Below, one piece after another: positions 36,793 through 47,800 of a DNA stretch of 64,000 bases. Position 1 is the first letter of the stretch, and each line of letters begins with the position of its first letter. A program made the translations under genes and the position numbers. The notes under the pieces are model-generated. The model did no database searches, was not told the DNA's origin, and saw only the letters and a list, made by a program, of their open reading frames with translations. The stretch comes from Motilibacter deserti. Lineage in GTDB: Bacteria > Actinomycetota > Actinomycetes > Motilibacterales > Motilibacteraceae. The stretch is taken from contig NZ_JAANNP010000002.1 in NCBI RefSeq assembly GCF_011250635.1, positions 526,129 to 590,128 on the forward strand, read 5' to 3'.

Positions 36793-36806
36793 GTTCGTTA
36801 ACGAAC
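36793..36806. promoter_or_regulatory. TetR-type operator palindrome
   Basis: GTTCGTTAACGAAC, perfectly symmetric, followed by another CGTTAAC half (about 36810). It sits immediately upstream of the TetR gene and is AT-richer than its surroundings, typical of a TetR operator that overlaps the promoter. Confidence 0.75.
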
Positions 36807-36920
36807 GCACGTTAACCAATCCTCCGAAGCTCGACAAGAGGGTCAGTGATGGGCGGCCGTGGTCGAGCAGTCGCAGAGGCAGGCGTGGTCGCGTCTGTCG
36901 TGGCTGGACCGGTTGCCTGT

Positions 36921-36952
36921 TGTCGCAGTACATTGACACAAGCCTTGCGACA
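36921..36952. promoter_or_regulatory. Candidate operator for the YtrA-type regulator
   Basis: Inverted repeat TGTCGCA (36921-36927) / TGCGACA (36946-36952) around a TTGACA-like element (36933-36938), 25 bp upstream of the membrane-protein gene. The placement fits GntR/YtrA autoregulation of the two-gene operon. Confidence 0.4.
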
Positions 36953-36976
36953 GACAGCTCGCTCCGTGGAGGCTCC

Positions 36977-37849
36977 GTGGTCGGGACGCTCGTCGCCGTG
37001 CTGCTCGGCCTCGCCATCCCGGCCGGGGTGGCCGCCGTGATCTACCCACGGGGCGACGCGCCGCAGCGGCTGAAGCTGGCCGACGAGAAGGCCAGACAGG
37101 TCGATCTGGCCCTGACGCCGGACGTCGCCGACGACGTGGCCGAGCGCCTGCTGCGCCGCAAGCGCGCTTCGCTCCTGGGTGGTCTCCTCGGCTTCGCCGG
37201 AGTGCTCCCATTGCTCGTCACCCTCGCCGACCGCGCCTGGGCCGGCCTCGTCGTCGCCTGGGCCGCTCCCGCAGCAGGGCGCGCCGTGGCCCTGGCCGTC
37301 GTCGCCGCCCGAGAGGCGGTCCGGGCGCCCGACGCTGAGGCTCCACGGCTCGCGCGCGCCGTCCGCCCGAGCACCCGCGACTACGTCCCTACGTCTGCGC
37401 TCGCCTGCGCCGGAGCCGCGGCGCTCGTGGGGCCGGCCGTGGCGCTGGCCTCGCTGGCGACCGGGTGGGGCGACCCGTGGCCGGTCGTCGGACGCACCGG
37501 CATGGTGCTGGCGATCGCGCTCCCACCTGCCGTGCTCGCGCTCACCCTCCTGCTGTGGCGGCGCTGGCTCGACATGCCGCAGCCGGCGGCCACGGTCCAG
37601 CAGCTCGCCTGGGACGACGCGCTGCGCGCCGGGCTCCTGCAGGACTCGCTCGAGCTGCCCGTCATGTGCTCGGTCCTCGTCGTCCTTCCTCCGCTGTTCG
37701 CGGACGAGCGCTTCAGCGCCGCCTTCCCGTTCGTGCTCCTCGTGCTCATCGGCCTCGCGGTGGCCTTCACGGTTCGCCAGAAGCAGGGTTCTCGCGAACC
37801 ACACTTCCGCCACCGGCTCTGGCCTCCGCTGCAGGACGCGGTCCGATGA
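36977..37849 (+). CDS. Polytopic membrane protein linked to a YtrA-type regulator
   Basis: Encodes 290 residues from GTG 36977, with GGAGG 4 nt upstream. About six or seven membrane segments are visible, starting VVGTLVAVLLGLAIPAGVAA. A conserved-looking cytoplasmic stretch (RLKLADEKARQVDLALTPDVADDVAERLL) follows the first. No transporter or enzyme family is recognised. The stop overlaps the ATG of the GntR gene, so the pair forms an operon. Such pairs usually link a membrane protein with its YtrA-type repressor; the substrate or signal is unknown. Confidence 0.75.
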   Translation: MVGTLVAVLLGLAIPAGVAAVIYPRGDAPQRLKLADEKARQVDLALTPDVADDVAERLLRRKRASLLGGLLGFAGVLPLLVTLADRAWAGLVVAWAAPAAGRAVALAVVAAREAVRAPDAEAPRLARAVRPSTRDYVPTSALACAGAAALVGPAVALASLATGWGDPWPVVGRTGMVLAIALPPAVLALTLLLWRRWLDMPQPAATVQQLAWDDALRAGLLQDSLELPVMCSVLVVLPPLFADERFSAAFPFVLLVLIGLAVAFTVRQKQGSREPHFRHRLWPPLQDAVR

Positions 37850-38199
37850 TCGTCGTCGACCCGCGCTCCCCGGTCCCGCCCTTCGAGCAGCTGCGCGCCC
37901 AGCTGGCCGACCAGGTGCGGACCGGCCAGCTGGCCGCGGGGACCCGGCTGCCGACCGTCCGCCGCCTCGCCGCCGACCTCGGGCTCGCGCCCAACACCGT
38001 CGCGCGGGCCTACAAGGAGCTCGAGCGCGACGGCCTCGTAGAGACCCGCGGCCGCAACGGCACGGTCGTCGCCGCCCAGGACGCCCAGCACCGGGCCGCG
38101 CAGGAGGCCGCCGAGGCGTACGCCCAGCGCGCCCGCGCCCTCGGCCTGCCCAGCGCCGAGGCGATCGCCCTCGTCCGGGCGGCGCTGGGCGGGGCCTGA
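37846..38199 (+). CDS. GntR-family regulator, YtrA subfamily
   Basis: Encodes 117 residues (MIVVDPRSPVPPFEQLRAQL). The winged helix of the GntR family (TRLPTVRRLAADLGLAPNTVARAYKELERDGLVETRGRNGTVV, in parts) fills residues 10-75. A short C-terminal helical tail of about 40 residues replaces the large effector domain, which defines the YtrA subfamily. It is coupled to the membrane-protein gene through an ATGA overlap and probably represses its own operon. Confidence 0.93.
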   Translation: MIVVDPRSPVPPFEQLRAQLADQVRTGQLAAGTRLPTVRRLAADLGLAPNTVARAYKELERDGLVETRGRNGTVVAAQDAQHRAAQEAAEAYAQRARALGLPSAEAIALVRAALGGA

Positions 38200-38572
38200 G
38201 GCCCACGTCCGCGATCGCGAGCCCGCGTCAGGCGTGTCCCGGCAGCGATGTCGCGTGAGTGTGACTGGTCTGTCGGTGACCGGTTCCTCGACGATTCCGG
38301 GATTTGGCGCGCAACACGCCGGTGTCGCGGAGCCGAAGCCCGTGATCGTCGCGCAGCGTTGGGGAAAGCGGCACGGGAACGGCCCGGCTCCGGCTCCGGC
38401 GCGACGGGGCTCCCACCCGCGGCCCGCCGGCAACGCCACGTATCCGGAACCGCGGTGTCGGTCTCCGCGTCCAAGAACCGCCACCCGAACGGGGAAGTGC
38501 GGCGTGCCGTGGGGGGCCGCTCACTAGCCTCCTCCGGGGCATCGCAGGTGGCGGAGGAAGGGGCAGATCCGG
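38200..38572. other. 373-bp gap upstream of the SARP-type regulator
   Basis: No supportable gene. It contains a short palindrome CGCGATCGCG (38211-38220) and, just before the regulator's GTG, GGAAGGGG as ribosome site. No recognisable -10/-35 pair could be picked out with confidence. Confidence 0.5.
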
Positions 38573-41431
38573 GTGGACCTGCAGGTGTGCCTGCTCGGGC
38601 CGGTCCGCGCCGTCCGCGGGGACGAGGCGCTCGCGCTGGGGGGCCCGCGGCCGCGCGCGCTCGTGGCGCGGCTCGCTCTGTCCGCCGGGGGGTCGGTGCC
38701 GGTCGAGACGCTCGTCGCGGCGCTGTGGGACCCGCCGGGCCCGCCGAGCGCGCTGAGCACGCTGCGGGCGTACGTCTCGCGGCTGCGCGGCGGGCCGCTG
38801 AACGGCCTGCTGGAGAGCGCGAGCGGCGGCTACGCCCTGCGCGTCGACCGGGCGGCCGTCGACCTGCTCGCCGTGCAGGGCCTGCTGCGCGCCGCACGCG
38901 CGGCCGCCTCGGACCCGGCGCCGGAGCGCTCCGAGCGGGCGCTGCTGGAGGCCGCGCTGGCGCTGTGCACCGGGCCGCCGCTGTCGGACGTGCAGGACGC
39001 GCCGTTCGCCCGGGAGGCGGCGGCGGCCTTCGCCGAGCCGTACATCTCGGCCCAGGAACGGCTCGCCGAGCTGCAGTTGCGGGCGGGGGAGCACCAGGCC
39101 GCCATCGAGAGCCTGTCCGCGCTCGTCGCGGCCCACCCGCTGCGCGAGGGGCCGGCGGTGCTGCTGGCAACCGCGCTGGCGCGCACCGGCCGCGTACCCG
39201 ACTCCCTCGACGTCCTCGACACCCTGCGCCACACCCTCGCCGACGAGCTCGGGCTCGACCCCACGCCGCAGGTGCTCCGGCTGCGGCAGGCCCTGCTCGT
39301 GCACGACCCGGTCGTCCTCGGCCTCGCCCGGCCCGACGCGGTGGCCCCGGACGCCGCCGTCCCTCAGGCCGCCGCCCCTCGGCTCCCGCTGCCGCTGACC
39401 CGGTTCGTCGGCCGCAGCAGCGAGATCGCCCAGGTGCACGCCGCGCTCGACACCGCCCGCCTGGTGACCCTGGTGGGACCGGGCGGCAGTGGCAAGACTC
39501 GGCTGTCGCTGGAGGCGCTGCGCCGGGCGGAGCTCGGCACGGCGCAGCCGACCCTCGTCGAGCTCGCGGAGCTGCAGGACCCCGGGCTGGTCGCGGCAGC
39601 CGTCGCCCAGGCTCTCGACATCTCGACGCGCGAGGGGGACGTCGAGCCGCTCGTCGCGTCCCTCGCCGGCCGCCGGGCGCTGCTCCTGCTCGACAACGCC
39701 GAGCACGTGATCGACGCGGTCGCGCAGCTGACGGCCACCCTGCTCTCACGCTGCCCCGGCCTGCAGCTGCTCGTCACCAGCCGGGAGGCGCTCGGTGTCC
39801 CGGGCGAGCGCGTCGTCCCGGTGCCGCCGATGCGGCTGGGCGCCTCCAGCGAGGCTGGTGAAGCCGAAGCGCTCTTCGCCGATCGCGCGTCACTGGCCGC
39901 GCCGGGCTTCACGCTGGACGAGCAGACCCTCCCTGCCGTACGCCGGCTCTGCGCCGCGCTCGACGGCATCCCGCTCGCGCTCGAGCTGGCGGCCGCCCGG
40001 CTGGCCGTGCTCTCGCTCGACGACATCGCGGGGCTGCTGGACGACCGGTTCACGCTGCTCGCCGACAACGGCCGCGCCACTCCGGCGCGCCATCGCACGC
40101 TGCGGTCGGCGGTGGAGTGGAGCTACGGGCTGCTCGACGACCAGGAGCGCGAGCTCTTCACCGCCACCGGAGTCTTCGCGGGGCCGTTCGGCCTCGACGC
40201 GCTGCGCGGGGTGTGCGAGCCGGAGCTGGGCTTCGACGTGCTGGGGCCGCTCAGCCGGCTCGCCGCGAAGTCGATGATCGAGGTGAGCGGCGGCGTGGAC
40301 GCCCCGCGGCGCTACCGGCTGCTCGACACGCTGCGCACCTTCGCCCAGGAGCAGCTGCCCGCGGACCGGGGCGACCGGCTCGCCGAGGCACACACCGAGT
40401 GGTACGCCGCACTGGTCGATGCGATCGAGCCCGAGCTGCGCCGGGAGGGGCTGCGCGCCGCCCACGCCCGCCTGGACCAGGAGCGCGCCGACCTGCGGGC
40501 CGCCCTCACCCGTGCGCTCGAGCGCGGCCAGCGGACGCAGGCCCTCCGACTCGCGGGCGGCCAGGCCTGGCATTGGCTGCGTCGCGGCAACCTGGTCGAG
40601 GGGATGCGCTGGACGGACGCGGCGCGCGCCCTGCCCGGGCGGGCGCCGGCTGACGTGGAGACGCGGGCGACGATGGGGGCCGCGATCCTCGCCTACATGG
40701 CGGGCGACACGCAGCGGCTGCACGCGCTGGGGGAGGCGGGCGCGGCGCAGGCCGCGGAGGCCGGCGACGCCAGTGCCGGGGCCGTCGCCCACGGCTACTG
40801 CGGATATTGGGAATCCCTCTTCGGCGAACTCGAGCGCGCTCCTTTTCACTTCGCCGAAGCGCAGCGCCTGTTCGCCGACGCCGAGCCGTGGGCCCGGAGC
40901 AAGGTCCTGATGACGCGCGGGCAGTACCTCCGCGCTCAGGGGCGCCATGCCGAGGCGCTGACCGTGCTCGCCGAGGCTGCCGCCGAAGGAGCCCGGTGCG
41001 GTGACGTGTGGGCCGTCGGGTCCGCCCGCTGGGTCGCGGCGAAGGTCCACCTCGATCTCAACGACGGGCGATCCGCGCTTCGTCTGTTGCTGGCCGCGTG
41101 CACGGACACCTATTTCGACAGCGACATCACGAGCACGCTGGCCGGGCTGCACGTCGCGGCCGCGGCGCTCGCGATGCTCGAACGCCACGTGGAGGGCGCC
41201 CGGCTGCTCGGCGCGGTCGACGCCCTGGGTGAGCGCTACGGCTACTCGGCGGTGCGCATGGATCCCGTGGACGGGCCGGCCTGCGTGGACCGGGTGCGCG
41301 AGGGGCTGACGCCGCGGGTGTGGGCGTCGGCCTACGACAGCGGCCGCGGCATGTCCGTCGAGGCGCTCCTCGACCTGCTCCGCGACGTCGCGCGGGCGAC
41401 CCGCGTGCTCCCCGTGGCCGCCACCGGCTGA
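38573..41431 (+). CDS. AfsR/SARP-family regulator (winged helix-BTAD-ATPase-TPR)
   Basis: Encodes 952 residues from GTG 38573 (MDLQVCLLGPVRAVRGDEAL). Residues about 1-90 are the OmpR-like winged helix. About 95-240 are the bacterial transcriptional activation domain (LAELQLRAGEHQAAIESLSALVAAHPLREGP region). An STAND/NB-ARC-type ATPase follows, with P-loop GPGGSGKT at residues 302-309 (Lys308) and LLLLDNAEHV. The C-terminal 350 residues are TPR-like (ARFAEAQRLF-type helices; YLRAQGRHAEALTVLAEAAA). Such proteins activate neighbouring genes by binding short direct repeats, after ligand or phosphorylation input through the C-terminal domains. It lies immediately upstream of the small ORF and the giant-protein genes, which are its most likely targets. 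Confidence 0.92.
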   Translation: MDLQVCLLGPVRAVRGDEALALGGPRPRALVARLALSAGGSVPVETLVAALWDPPGPPSALSTLRAYVSRLRGGPLNGLLESASGGYALRVDRAAVDLLAVQGLLRAARAAASDPAPERSERALLEAALALCTGPPLSDVQDAPFAREAAAAFAEPYISAQERLAELQLRAGEHQAAIESLSALVAAHPLREGPAVLLATALARTGRVPDSLDVLDTLRHTLADELGLDPTPQVLRLRQALLVHDPVVLGLARPDAVAPDAAVPQAAAPRLPLPLTRFVGRSSEIAQVHAALDTARLVTLVGPGGSGKTRLSLEALRRAELGTAQPTLVELAELQDPGLVAAAVAQALDISTREGDVEPLVASLAGRRALLLLDNAEHVIDAVAQLTATLLSRCPGLQLLVTSREALGVPGERVVPVPPMRLGASSEAGEAEALFADRASLAAPGFTLDEQTLPAVRRLCAALDGIPLALELAAARLAVLSLDDIAGLLDDRFTLLADNGRATPARHRTLRSAVEWSYGLLDDQERELFTATGVFAGPFGLDALRGVCEPELGFDVLGPLSRLAAKSMIEVSGGVDAPRRYRLLDTLRTFAQEQLPADRGDRLAEAHTEWYAALVDAIEPELRREGLRAAHARLDQERADLRAALTRALERGQRTQALRLAGGQAWHWLRRGNLVEGMRWTDAARALPGRAPADVETRATMGAAILAYMAGDTQRLHALGEAGAAQAAEAGDASAGAVAHGYCGYWESLFGELERAPFHFAEAQRLFADAEPWARSKVLMTRGQYLRAQGRHAEALTVLAEAAAEGARCGDVWAVGSARWVAAKVHLDLNDGRSALRLLLAACTDTYFDSDITSTLAGLHVAAAALAMLERHVEGARLLGAVDALGERYGYSAVRMDPVDGPACVDRVREGLTPRVWASAYDSGRGMSVEALLDLLRDVARATRVLPVAATG

Positions 41432-41439
41432 CCCGGCGC

Positions 41440-41466
41440 GCGGGCGGGCGCCGGCGCGCCGCCCGC
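41440..41466 (+). terminator. Probable terminator after the SARP-type regulator
   Basis: GCGGGCGG pairs with CCGCCCGC around an 11-nt loop, 8 bp past the stop. The following 90 bp is a run of GCCCGCACC-like units, low complexity in character. Confidence 0.45.
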
Positions 41467-41555
41467 ACCCGCGCCGCCCGCACCGGCGCGCCGGCCGCCA
41501 GCCGCGGCCTGCCCGCACCCGGCCCGCCCGCACCCGCGCGCCGCCCCGGCCGGCG

Positions 41556-41573
41556 GTTGCAACGACGTTGCAG
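41556..41573 (+). promoter_or_regulatory. Candidate SARP-type direct repeat upstream of the small ORF and giant gene 1
   Basis: GTTGCAA-CGAC-GTTGCAG: two heptamers at an 11-bp period, the geometry of SARP binding sites. It also contains the inverted repeat TGCAAC-GAC-GTTGCA (41558-41572). It is 51 bp upstream of the small ORF. Confidence 0.45.
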
Positions 41574-41623
41574 CCCCCGTTCCGAGGCCCGGACCGCGCC
41601 CGCCGCCGACAGGCTGTGCGGTC

Positions 41624-41776
41624 ATGATCCGCCTGCCCTCCGCCCTGCTCGGGGCGCCCTCGCCCGCCGTCGACCGCCCGCCGCTCTGGGCCGGGCTCGG
41701 CCTGCCCACCGGCCACGACGCGCCCGCCGCTGCGTACCCGTCGATCAGCGACCTCCCGGCCTGGCGCTGGTGCTGA
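41624..41776 (+). CDS. Small ORF with Trp-rich C-terminus, candidate peptide gene
   Basis: Encodes 50 residues beginning MIRLPSALLGAPSPAVDRPP and ending ISDLPAWRWC. Almost every codon between start and stop ends in G or C, matching real genes here and unlike the other short frames nearby, which supports coding. It lacks a strong ribosome site. It sits between the SARP-type regulator and giant gene 1, which starts 55 bp later, and just behind a direct repeat. There is no signal peptide or known family. The Pro-rich body and WRWC ending are reminiscent of a processed or signalling peptide precursor, but that is speculative; it could also be a short leader ORF. Confidence 0.5.
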   Translation: MIRLPSALLGAPSPAVDRPPLWAGLGLPTGHDAPAAAYPSISDLPAWRWC

Positions 41777-41831
41777 CCCGCCCGGCCCTCACCTCTCCAT
41801 CCCTCGCCCGCAACGTCCTCAGGAGTCGGCT

Positions 41832-44800
41832 GTGAAGCGCACCGCCGCGCACCGCGCGCCCCGTCCCCACCTCGGCGTCCGCTGGACCCTGGCCGTCGTC
41901 ACGATGCTCGCCGCGCTCGCGGCGATGGGCGCGCTACGTGCCGGCGCGTTCTCCGGCCCCGCCCGAACACCCGAACTCGCGTTCTCCTTCGGCCCACCGG
42001 GCGCCATGCCGGCGCCGGCTGCGCCGGCCAGCACTGCGCCACGCGACGAACAGCCGGCCGCTGCGCCGCCGTCCGCTGCACCGCCAGCCTTCCGCGCCGC
42101 ATCCGTGCAGCCGGGTGACCCGGTCTCCTTCGACGCGTGCGCCGCGGAGGCGGTGCGGGAGTCGGACGAGCAGACGCAGTGGGAGTTCACCGGCCCCGGC
42201 ACCGCACAGCAGCGGTGGGGCTGCCGGGTCGACGTCTCCTTCGCCCGGCCCGGCACCTACACCGCGACGGTGCGGGTGGGGGAGGCGACCCGCGCCCAGA
42301 CCGTCCTGGTGAGCACGGCCGACCCGGTCGCGGTCGCGGTCGGGCAGGGCCTGCGCCGCTTCGTCGCGTCCCTGGGCGTGGTCGACGCCGCCAAGCAGCT
42401 CGTCGCGGGCATGCCGCTCGTCGGTGAGGCCGCCGTGCGGGCGATCGACGACAAGGTCGACGACTGGCTCGACGAGGCCGAGGCGAAGATCGCGGAGGCA
42501 TCGCAGCAGGCGGGGCAGACGATCGCCGAACTGGACGCCCAGCTCGACGACCTCAACGGCGACGGCGACACCACGGACGACATCGACGGGCTGAGCGGCC
42601 TGAAAGTCGACCTCGACGCCGGGATCTCGCCGCACGCGGCCGCCACGTCGTACGACATCACCCTCAAGGCCACGGTCACGGTCGACGCGATGCCGCAGCT
42701 GGAGCTCCTGGCCGAGGAGCTGAAGATCGGCGGGCAGACGTTGTCCGGCGGCATGACCTTCACGTCGCAGACGAGCTTCGTGCTGCGGCCGCAGCTCCCC
42801 GAGGACAAGCGCTTCGCCATCCCCGCCGCGGACGCGCAGATCGGCAGCTTCAAGCTCGCGTTCGCCAAGGCCTTCGCCGCCGGCTCCACCCCGCTCGCGC
42901 TGGACGTCGGGCCGCTGTCCGCCACCGCGACCGGTGCTGTGAAGGCCGACGTCGCGGTCGGCGCCCGATTCGTCGACCCGAACGGCGACGGCGTCATCGA
43001 CTTCGGCGAGCTGGGCGACCCGGCCAAGCTGGTACGCGTCAGCTGCTCGTCCGGCGGCGCGCAGGTCGCGCTCGACGTGCGCGCCGGCCTCAAGGGCCTG
43101 GAGGGCAAGGTCGGCAAGGTCACGCTGGACGACAAGAACCTCTGCGACGGGGTGAAGGCGCCGGAGCTGGAGCTGGCGGACCTCGGGGACCTCCGCAACG
43201 TCACGGCCGTCGACGTCGTCAACGCCCTGGCCCAGCTGACCACCGCGCTGGGCTCGCTGCAGCAGGCCGGCGACCTCGACCTCCCGTTCGTGAAGGAGGG
43301 CCTGTCGAGCGTCGCCCAGCTCAACGAGAAGCTCGTGAAGTTCTTCGTGGACAACGGGCTGACCGACCCGGCGAACCCGATGGCGACGGTCACCGTCCCG
43401 CCGGAGCGCGAGGCCGAGTTCGACAGCCTCGACGAGCTCGTTCCCAAGCTCACCTCGGCCCTCGGGGTCACCCCGCAGCAGCTGGGCATGCGCTGGGAGG
43501 GCCGTCGGCTGCTCTTCGACGTCAAGCAGGCCTCGGACCCGGCGGCGAAGCCGAACGTCGGCACTCTCGACTTCGGCGACGCCCTGCAGAGCACGGGGCT
43601 GGTGTCCCTCACCGGCTCTGCGAAGGCGACGATCGACCCGGCGTACGCCGTGAACGTCACCGCGGGCATCGACCTGCGACCGGGCCTCGAGCTCGACGAG
43701 CGCGCGTTCCTCAAGGCCGGCGACGGGCCGGAGCTGAGCCTGGACGGCGTCGTCACCGCCGACGTCGACCTCACCGGCAAGGCCTCGCTCCTCGCGGTCA
43801 CCGTGAAGGACTCGGCGAACGGATCCGTTCCCCTGCTGCGGCGCAAGGACGCGGCCAAGCCCATGGTCTCCGTCGACCTGGTGGACCGTTCGGGCGACGG
43901 CTATGTGACGCTCGCGGAGCTGGCCGCGGCCGTCGCCGCAGCCGAGTCGCCGGTGCGGGTGACGTTCAACGCGACCGTCCCGCCGACCGACCTGCTCGTG
44001 TCGGGCTCGGTCATCGGCCAGCAGGTCGTCGGCGGCAAGGTCACAGTGAGCTGGCCCGACGTCTCGGTCACGAGCGGGACCGGCGCGCTGTCGGTGACGG
44101 CGGACGACACGTTCAAGAACCAGGTGCTGCCGTTCGCGTACGACCCGCAGAACCCGACCGCGGTCGTCGGGCAGGTGCTCGCCGCGGCCCGCGAGATGGT
44201 CGTCGCGCTCCGCGACCAGATCGCGAAGGACCCGTCGCTGAAGGCCCGCCTTCCGCTGGTGGGGCGCAGCGTCGCGGACCTCGACCCGCTGCTCGGCCGC
44301 CTGGTCACCTCGCTGGACGAGATCATCGGTGCGCACGACGCGTTGACGCTGGCAGAGGCCCAGAAGGTGATGGAGAAGGCGCTCGCCGCGGCCCTCGGGC
44401 TGAAGGGGGAGAACCCGCCGGACCTGGTGACGCTGGCCTACACGCCCGCCACCGCCGACAAGCAGGCCACGCTCACGGCCACGCTGACCCTCGGTGCCTG
44501 CACCAAGGCGCGTGCTCCCGGCCGCGCCGGCTGCACCGTGAGCGAGGACGCGCTGAAGCTCCCGCTCAACCTCGAGCTGGGCGACTCCTCCGGCGCGGGC
44601 CTCGCGGGGGCCGGCACCACCGGCGACGCGACGATCGACTACGACGCCCGCGCCGTCCTGTCGGTGGGCGTGCGCCTGCCCCGGGTCAACCTCGGCAACA
44701 CCACCACCACGCCGCCGTCGTCCAACGGCTCCGACCCCGTCCTCTTCGTCAGGGACGACAGCTCGCTCGACCTCGGGCTGGGCGTCGCCATCGGCGCCAC

Positions 44801-47800
44801 GCTCGACGCCACCGCCGGACCGCTCACGCTGAAGGTGGGCAGCGCGGAGAAGCCGGCGAAGGCGGCCCTGGCGGCCCGCTTCACGCTGAAGGCCGCGACC
44901 CCGACCGGGGCCGAGCTCCGTATCGGCTCCGAGCTGACCAACTGGATCTCGTCCCTGATGCCGCGCAAGGGGCAGGTGACCGTCCACGAGCTCGACGGGC
45001 AGCTGCGGGCGAGCTGTCCCGGTGTCACCGGCGTCGTCGACGCCTGCGCCGTGCTCCCGGTGTACGCGGGGTCCGGCGCGACGTACCTCGGAGACGTGAA
45101 GTTCACTGCACCTGACCTGCTGACGCCGACCGGCTGGACGTTCGACGCGAGCGCGATCCAGCAGTCCCTGCAGAACGGCAGCGTGCAGCTCCAGCTCATC
45201 CTGGACGGGCTGCAGACCCTCGCCGACAAGCTCGCGGTCGCGCTCGAGGCGATGCCCGAGGGCACGAAGATCCCGCTGCTCGGCGTCGACGTCACCGCGG
45301 GCGCGGACATCGTCAAGAGGTTCGACGAGGGCGTGCTCCAGCCGGCGCAGAACATCGTCGCCGAGCTGCAGCAGCAGTCGACCGCGGGCGCGCTCCGCAC
45401 GAAGGCCCAGCAGCTGCTGGGCACGCTGCCGGTCCTGCGCCCCGGGCAGCAGGCCACCGTGCTGCTCGAGTGCCAGAAGGGCGGCGGCGTCGGCGTCTGC
45501 GACGACGGCGCCTCGATCACCACCCTGCACCGCTTCGAGGTCAAGCTGCCGATCGGCGCCACCGTGCAAGGGGAGGCGCCGGCGTTCGACGTCGGCTTCC
45601 CCGGCCTGCGGCTGAAGAGCGACGGCCAGCTGGCCGGCAAGGCGTCGTTCGAGCTCGACCTCGGGTTCGGCGTCGACCGGGTCAACGGCTTCTACGTCAC
45701 CACCGACAGCACCAAGCCCGAGCTGCGCGTCACGGCGGCCGGCGCGCTGCCGAACGCCGACGGCCCGGCCAACGACCTGCGCGCCGAGATCGCGTTCCTG
45801 CCCATCACGCTCGAGGACCAGCACGCCGGCGACGAGGTCACGGTCACCGTCGGCGTCGACCTCGTCGGCGCCATCGCGGGGGGCCGCATCCCGGTGCAGC
45901 AGCTCGGGGCGGCCCAGCTCGTCACCAGCGTCGCGGCCGACGGCAGGATCGACCTCGCGCTCGCGACCGCGCTGTCCGGCAAGTCGTCGCTGCCCAAGCT
46001 CAAGGCGGACCTCGTGATCGAGGGCAAGTTCTCCTGGGCCAGCAACAGCTCGGTCAGCTCGTCGTTCTCGATCAAGTTCAACAACGTGACGTTCGACATG
46101 GGCAGCGTCATCACCGACTTCCTCAAGCCGGTGGCCGCGGACCTGCGCAAGTACCTCTCTCCGCTCGAGCCCACGATCGAGGCCCTCGACAAGCCGATCC
46201 CCGGGGTGGCCGAAGCCGCTCGCTGGGTGGGCAAGCCCGCACCGACGTGGTTCGACCTCTTCGAGGCCGTCGACAAGCTCAACACCCGCCCCGGCCAGGC
46301 GAGCGGCCTGCAGGTCATCACCCGGGTCAAGACGCTGGTCACCCTGGTCAAGGCGCTCGACAAGGCCAGCGGCGCCTCCGGTGAGCTCCCGCTCGGCTCG
46401 TTCACGCTCGACGCCACCGAGGCGCGAAGCCCGGTGCCGGCCGACGAGGTCGACGGGCTGCTCTCCTCGGTCAGCCTCACGTCCGGCGCCGGGGGCACGA
46501 CGAAGGTCTTCGACCGCATCGGCTTCTCCGCGAAGAAGGAGCTCGACAACGCCCGCGCCGAGGGCGGCTTCACGTTCCCGGCCTTCGACGACCCCAAGCA
46601 GCTGTTCGGCATGCTTCTCGGCAAGGACGTCACGCTCGTCCACTACGACGCCGGACGCCTCGCGATCGAGCGCGGCTTCCAGTTCTCGTTCCCGATCGGG
46701 CCGTTCAAGCTCCACATCGGCGGCGCCGCCGGCGTCGAGGGGCACTTCGCCGCTGGCTACGACACCTACGGCTTCCGCAAGGCCTACCAGGTCCTCGGCG
46801 ACGACGACCCGTCGAACAACGGCGTCTGGGACGTCTCCGCCGGCTTGCTGCAGGGGCTCTACCTCGACGACTACGACAAGGCCGGCAACGACGTACCCGA
46901 GATCACGTTCTGGGCCGAGCTCACCGCCGGCGCGTCGATCGGCGTGCCCGGGCTGTCGGTCGGCGCGGAGGGCGGCATCCGCGGACAGGTGGACATCAAC
47001 CTGCGCGACGACGACGGCAAGCTGCGCTTCGAGGACATCGGCCGGCAGCTGAAGATCAACAAGAACCCGGTGTGCATGTTCAACGCTTCAGCGAAGATCA
47101 GTGCGTTCATCCGGGCCGTCGTGGACACCCCCTTCGGCGACATCAAGTACCCGATCGCCAACGCCGTGATCCTCGACGAGCCCGACCTGCTCGACTGGTG
47201 CAACACACCGCAGGGCGACGAGGAGCCGAAGACCGCCAAGCGGCACTCCGACGGCTCGCTCGTCCTCAAGACAGCGGCCGAGGCGGACACGTTCTTTGTC
47301 AACCAGACCGCGCCGGGCACCGTCGTCATCAACGCGAAGGGCGTGCAGGAGGAGTTCACCGGCGTGACCCGGGTCCTCGGCAACATGGCCGGCGGCAACG
47401 ACATCGTCGAGGTGCAGAGCTCGGTCGACAGCCGGCTCGACGTCGTCCTCTGCGGCGGCATGGGTGACGACCGCCTGAACGCCACGACGGGCGTCGTCGG
47501 CCTGTACGGCGACAACGGCCCCGGCTTCGAGGTGCCCGACGACGAGGGCAAGCCGGAGAAGGTCGCCTGCGCCGCCGCTGGAAGCGGCGGCCGCGACGAC
47601 CTGCGCGCCGGGGCGTACTCCGACGTGCTCGACGGCGGCAACGGCGACGACTCGTTCGACGCCGGCGCCGGCAACGACACGATCGACGCGGGGATCGGCA
47701 ACGACTCGCTGCGCGGCGGTGCCGGCGACGACACGCTCAAGGGCGGCGGCGGCGAGGACACCACCGACTACAGCGACCACACCGACGCGGTGCGCGTCAC

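Noticed and set aside
41466-41555. GCCCGCACC-like run considered as a mobile-element remnant or iteron array
   Set aside because: The units vary in spacing and length; it looks like simple low-complexity GC DNA after a terminator.
41934-46745. 1,603-codon minus-strand frame opposite giant gene 1
   Set aside because: Long antisense frames are expected where GC3 is very high; composition is Arg/Glu/Asp/Val-rich with no domain, and the plus strand has a signal peptide and coherent domains.
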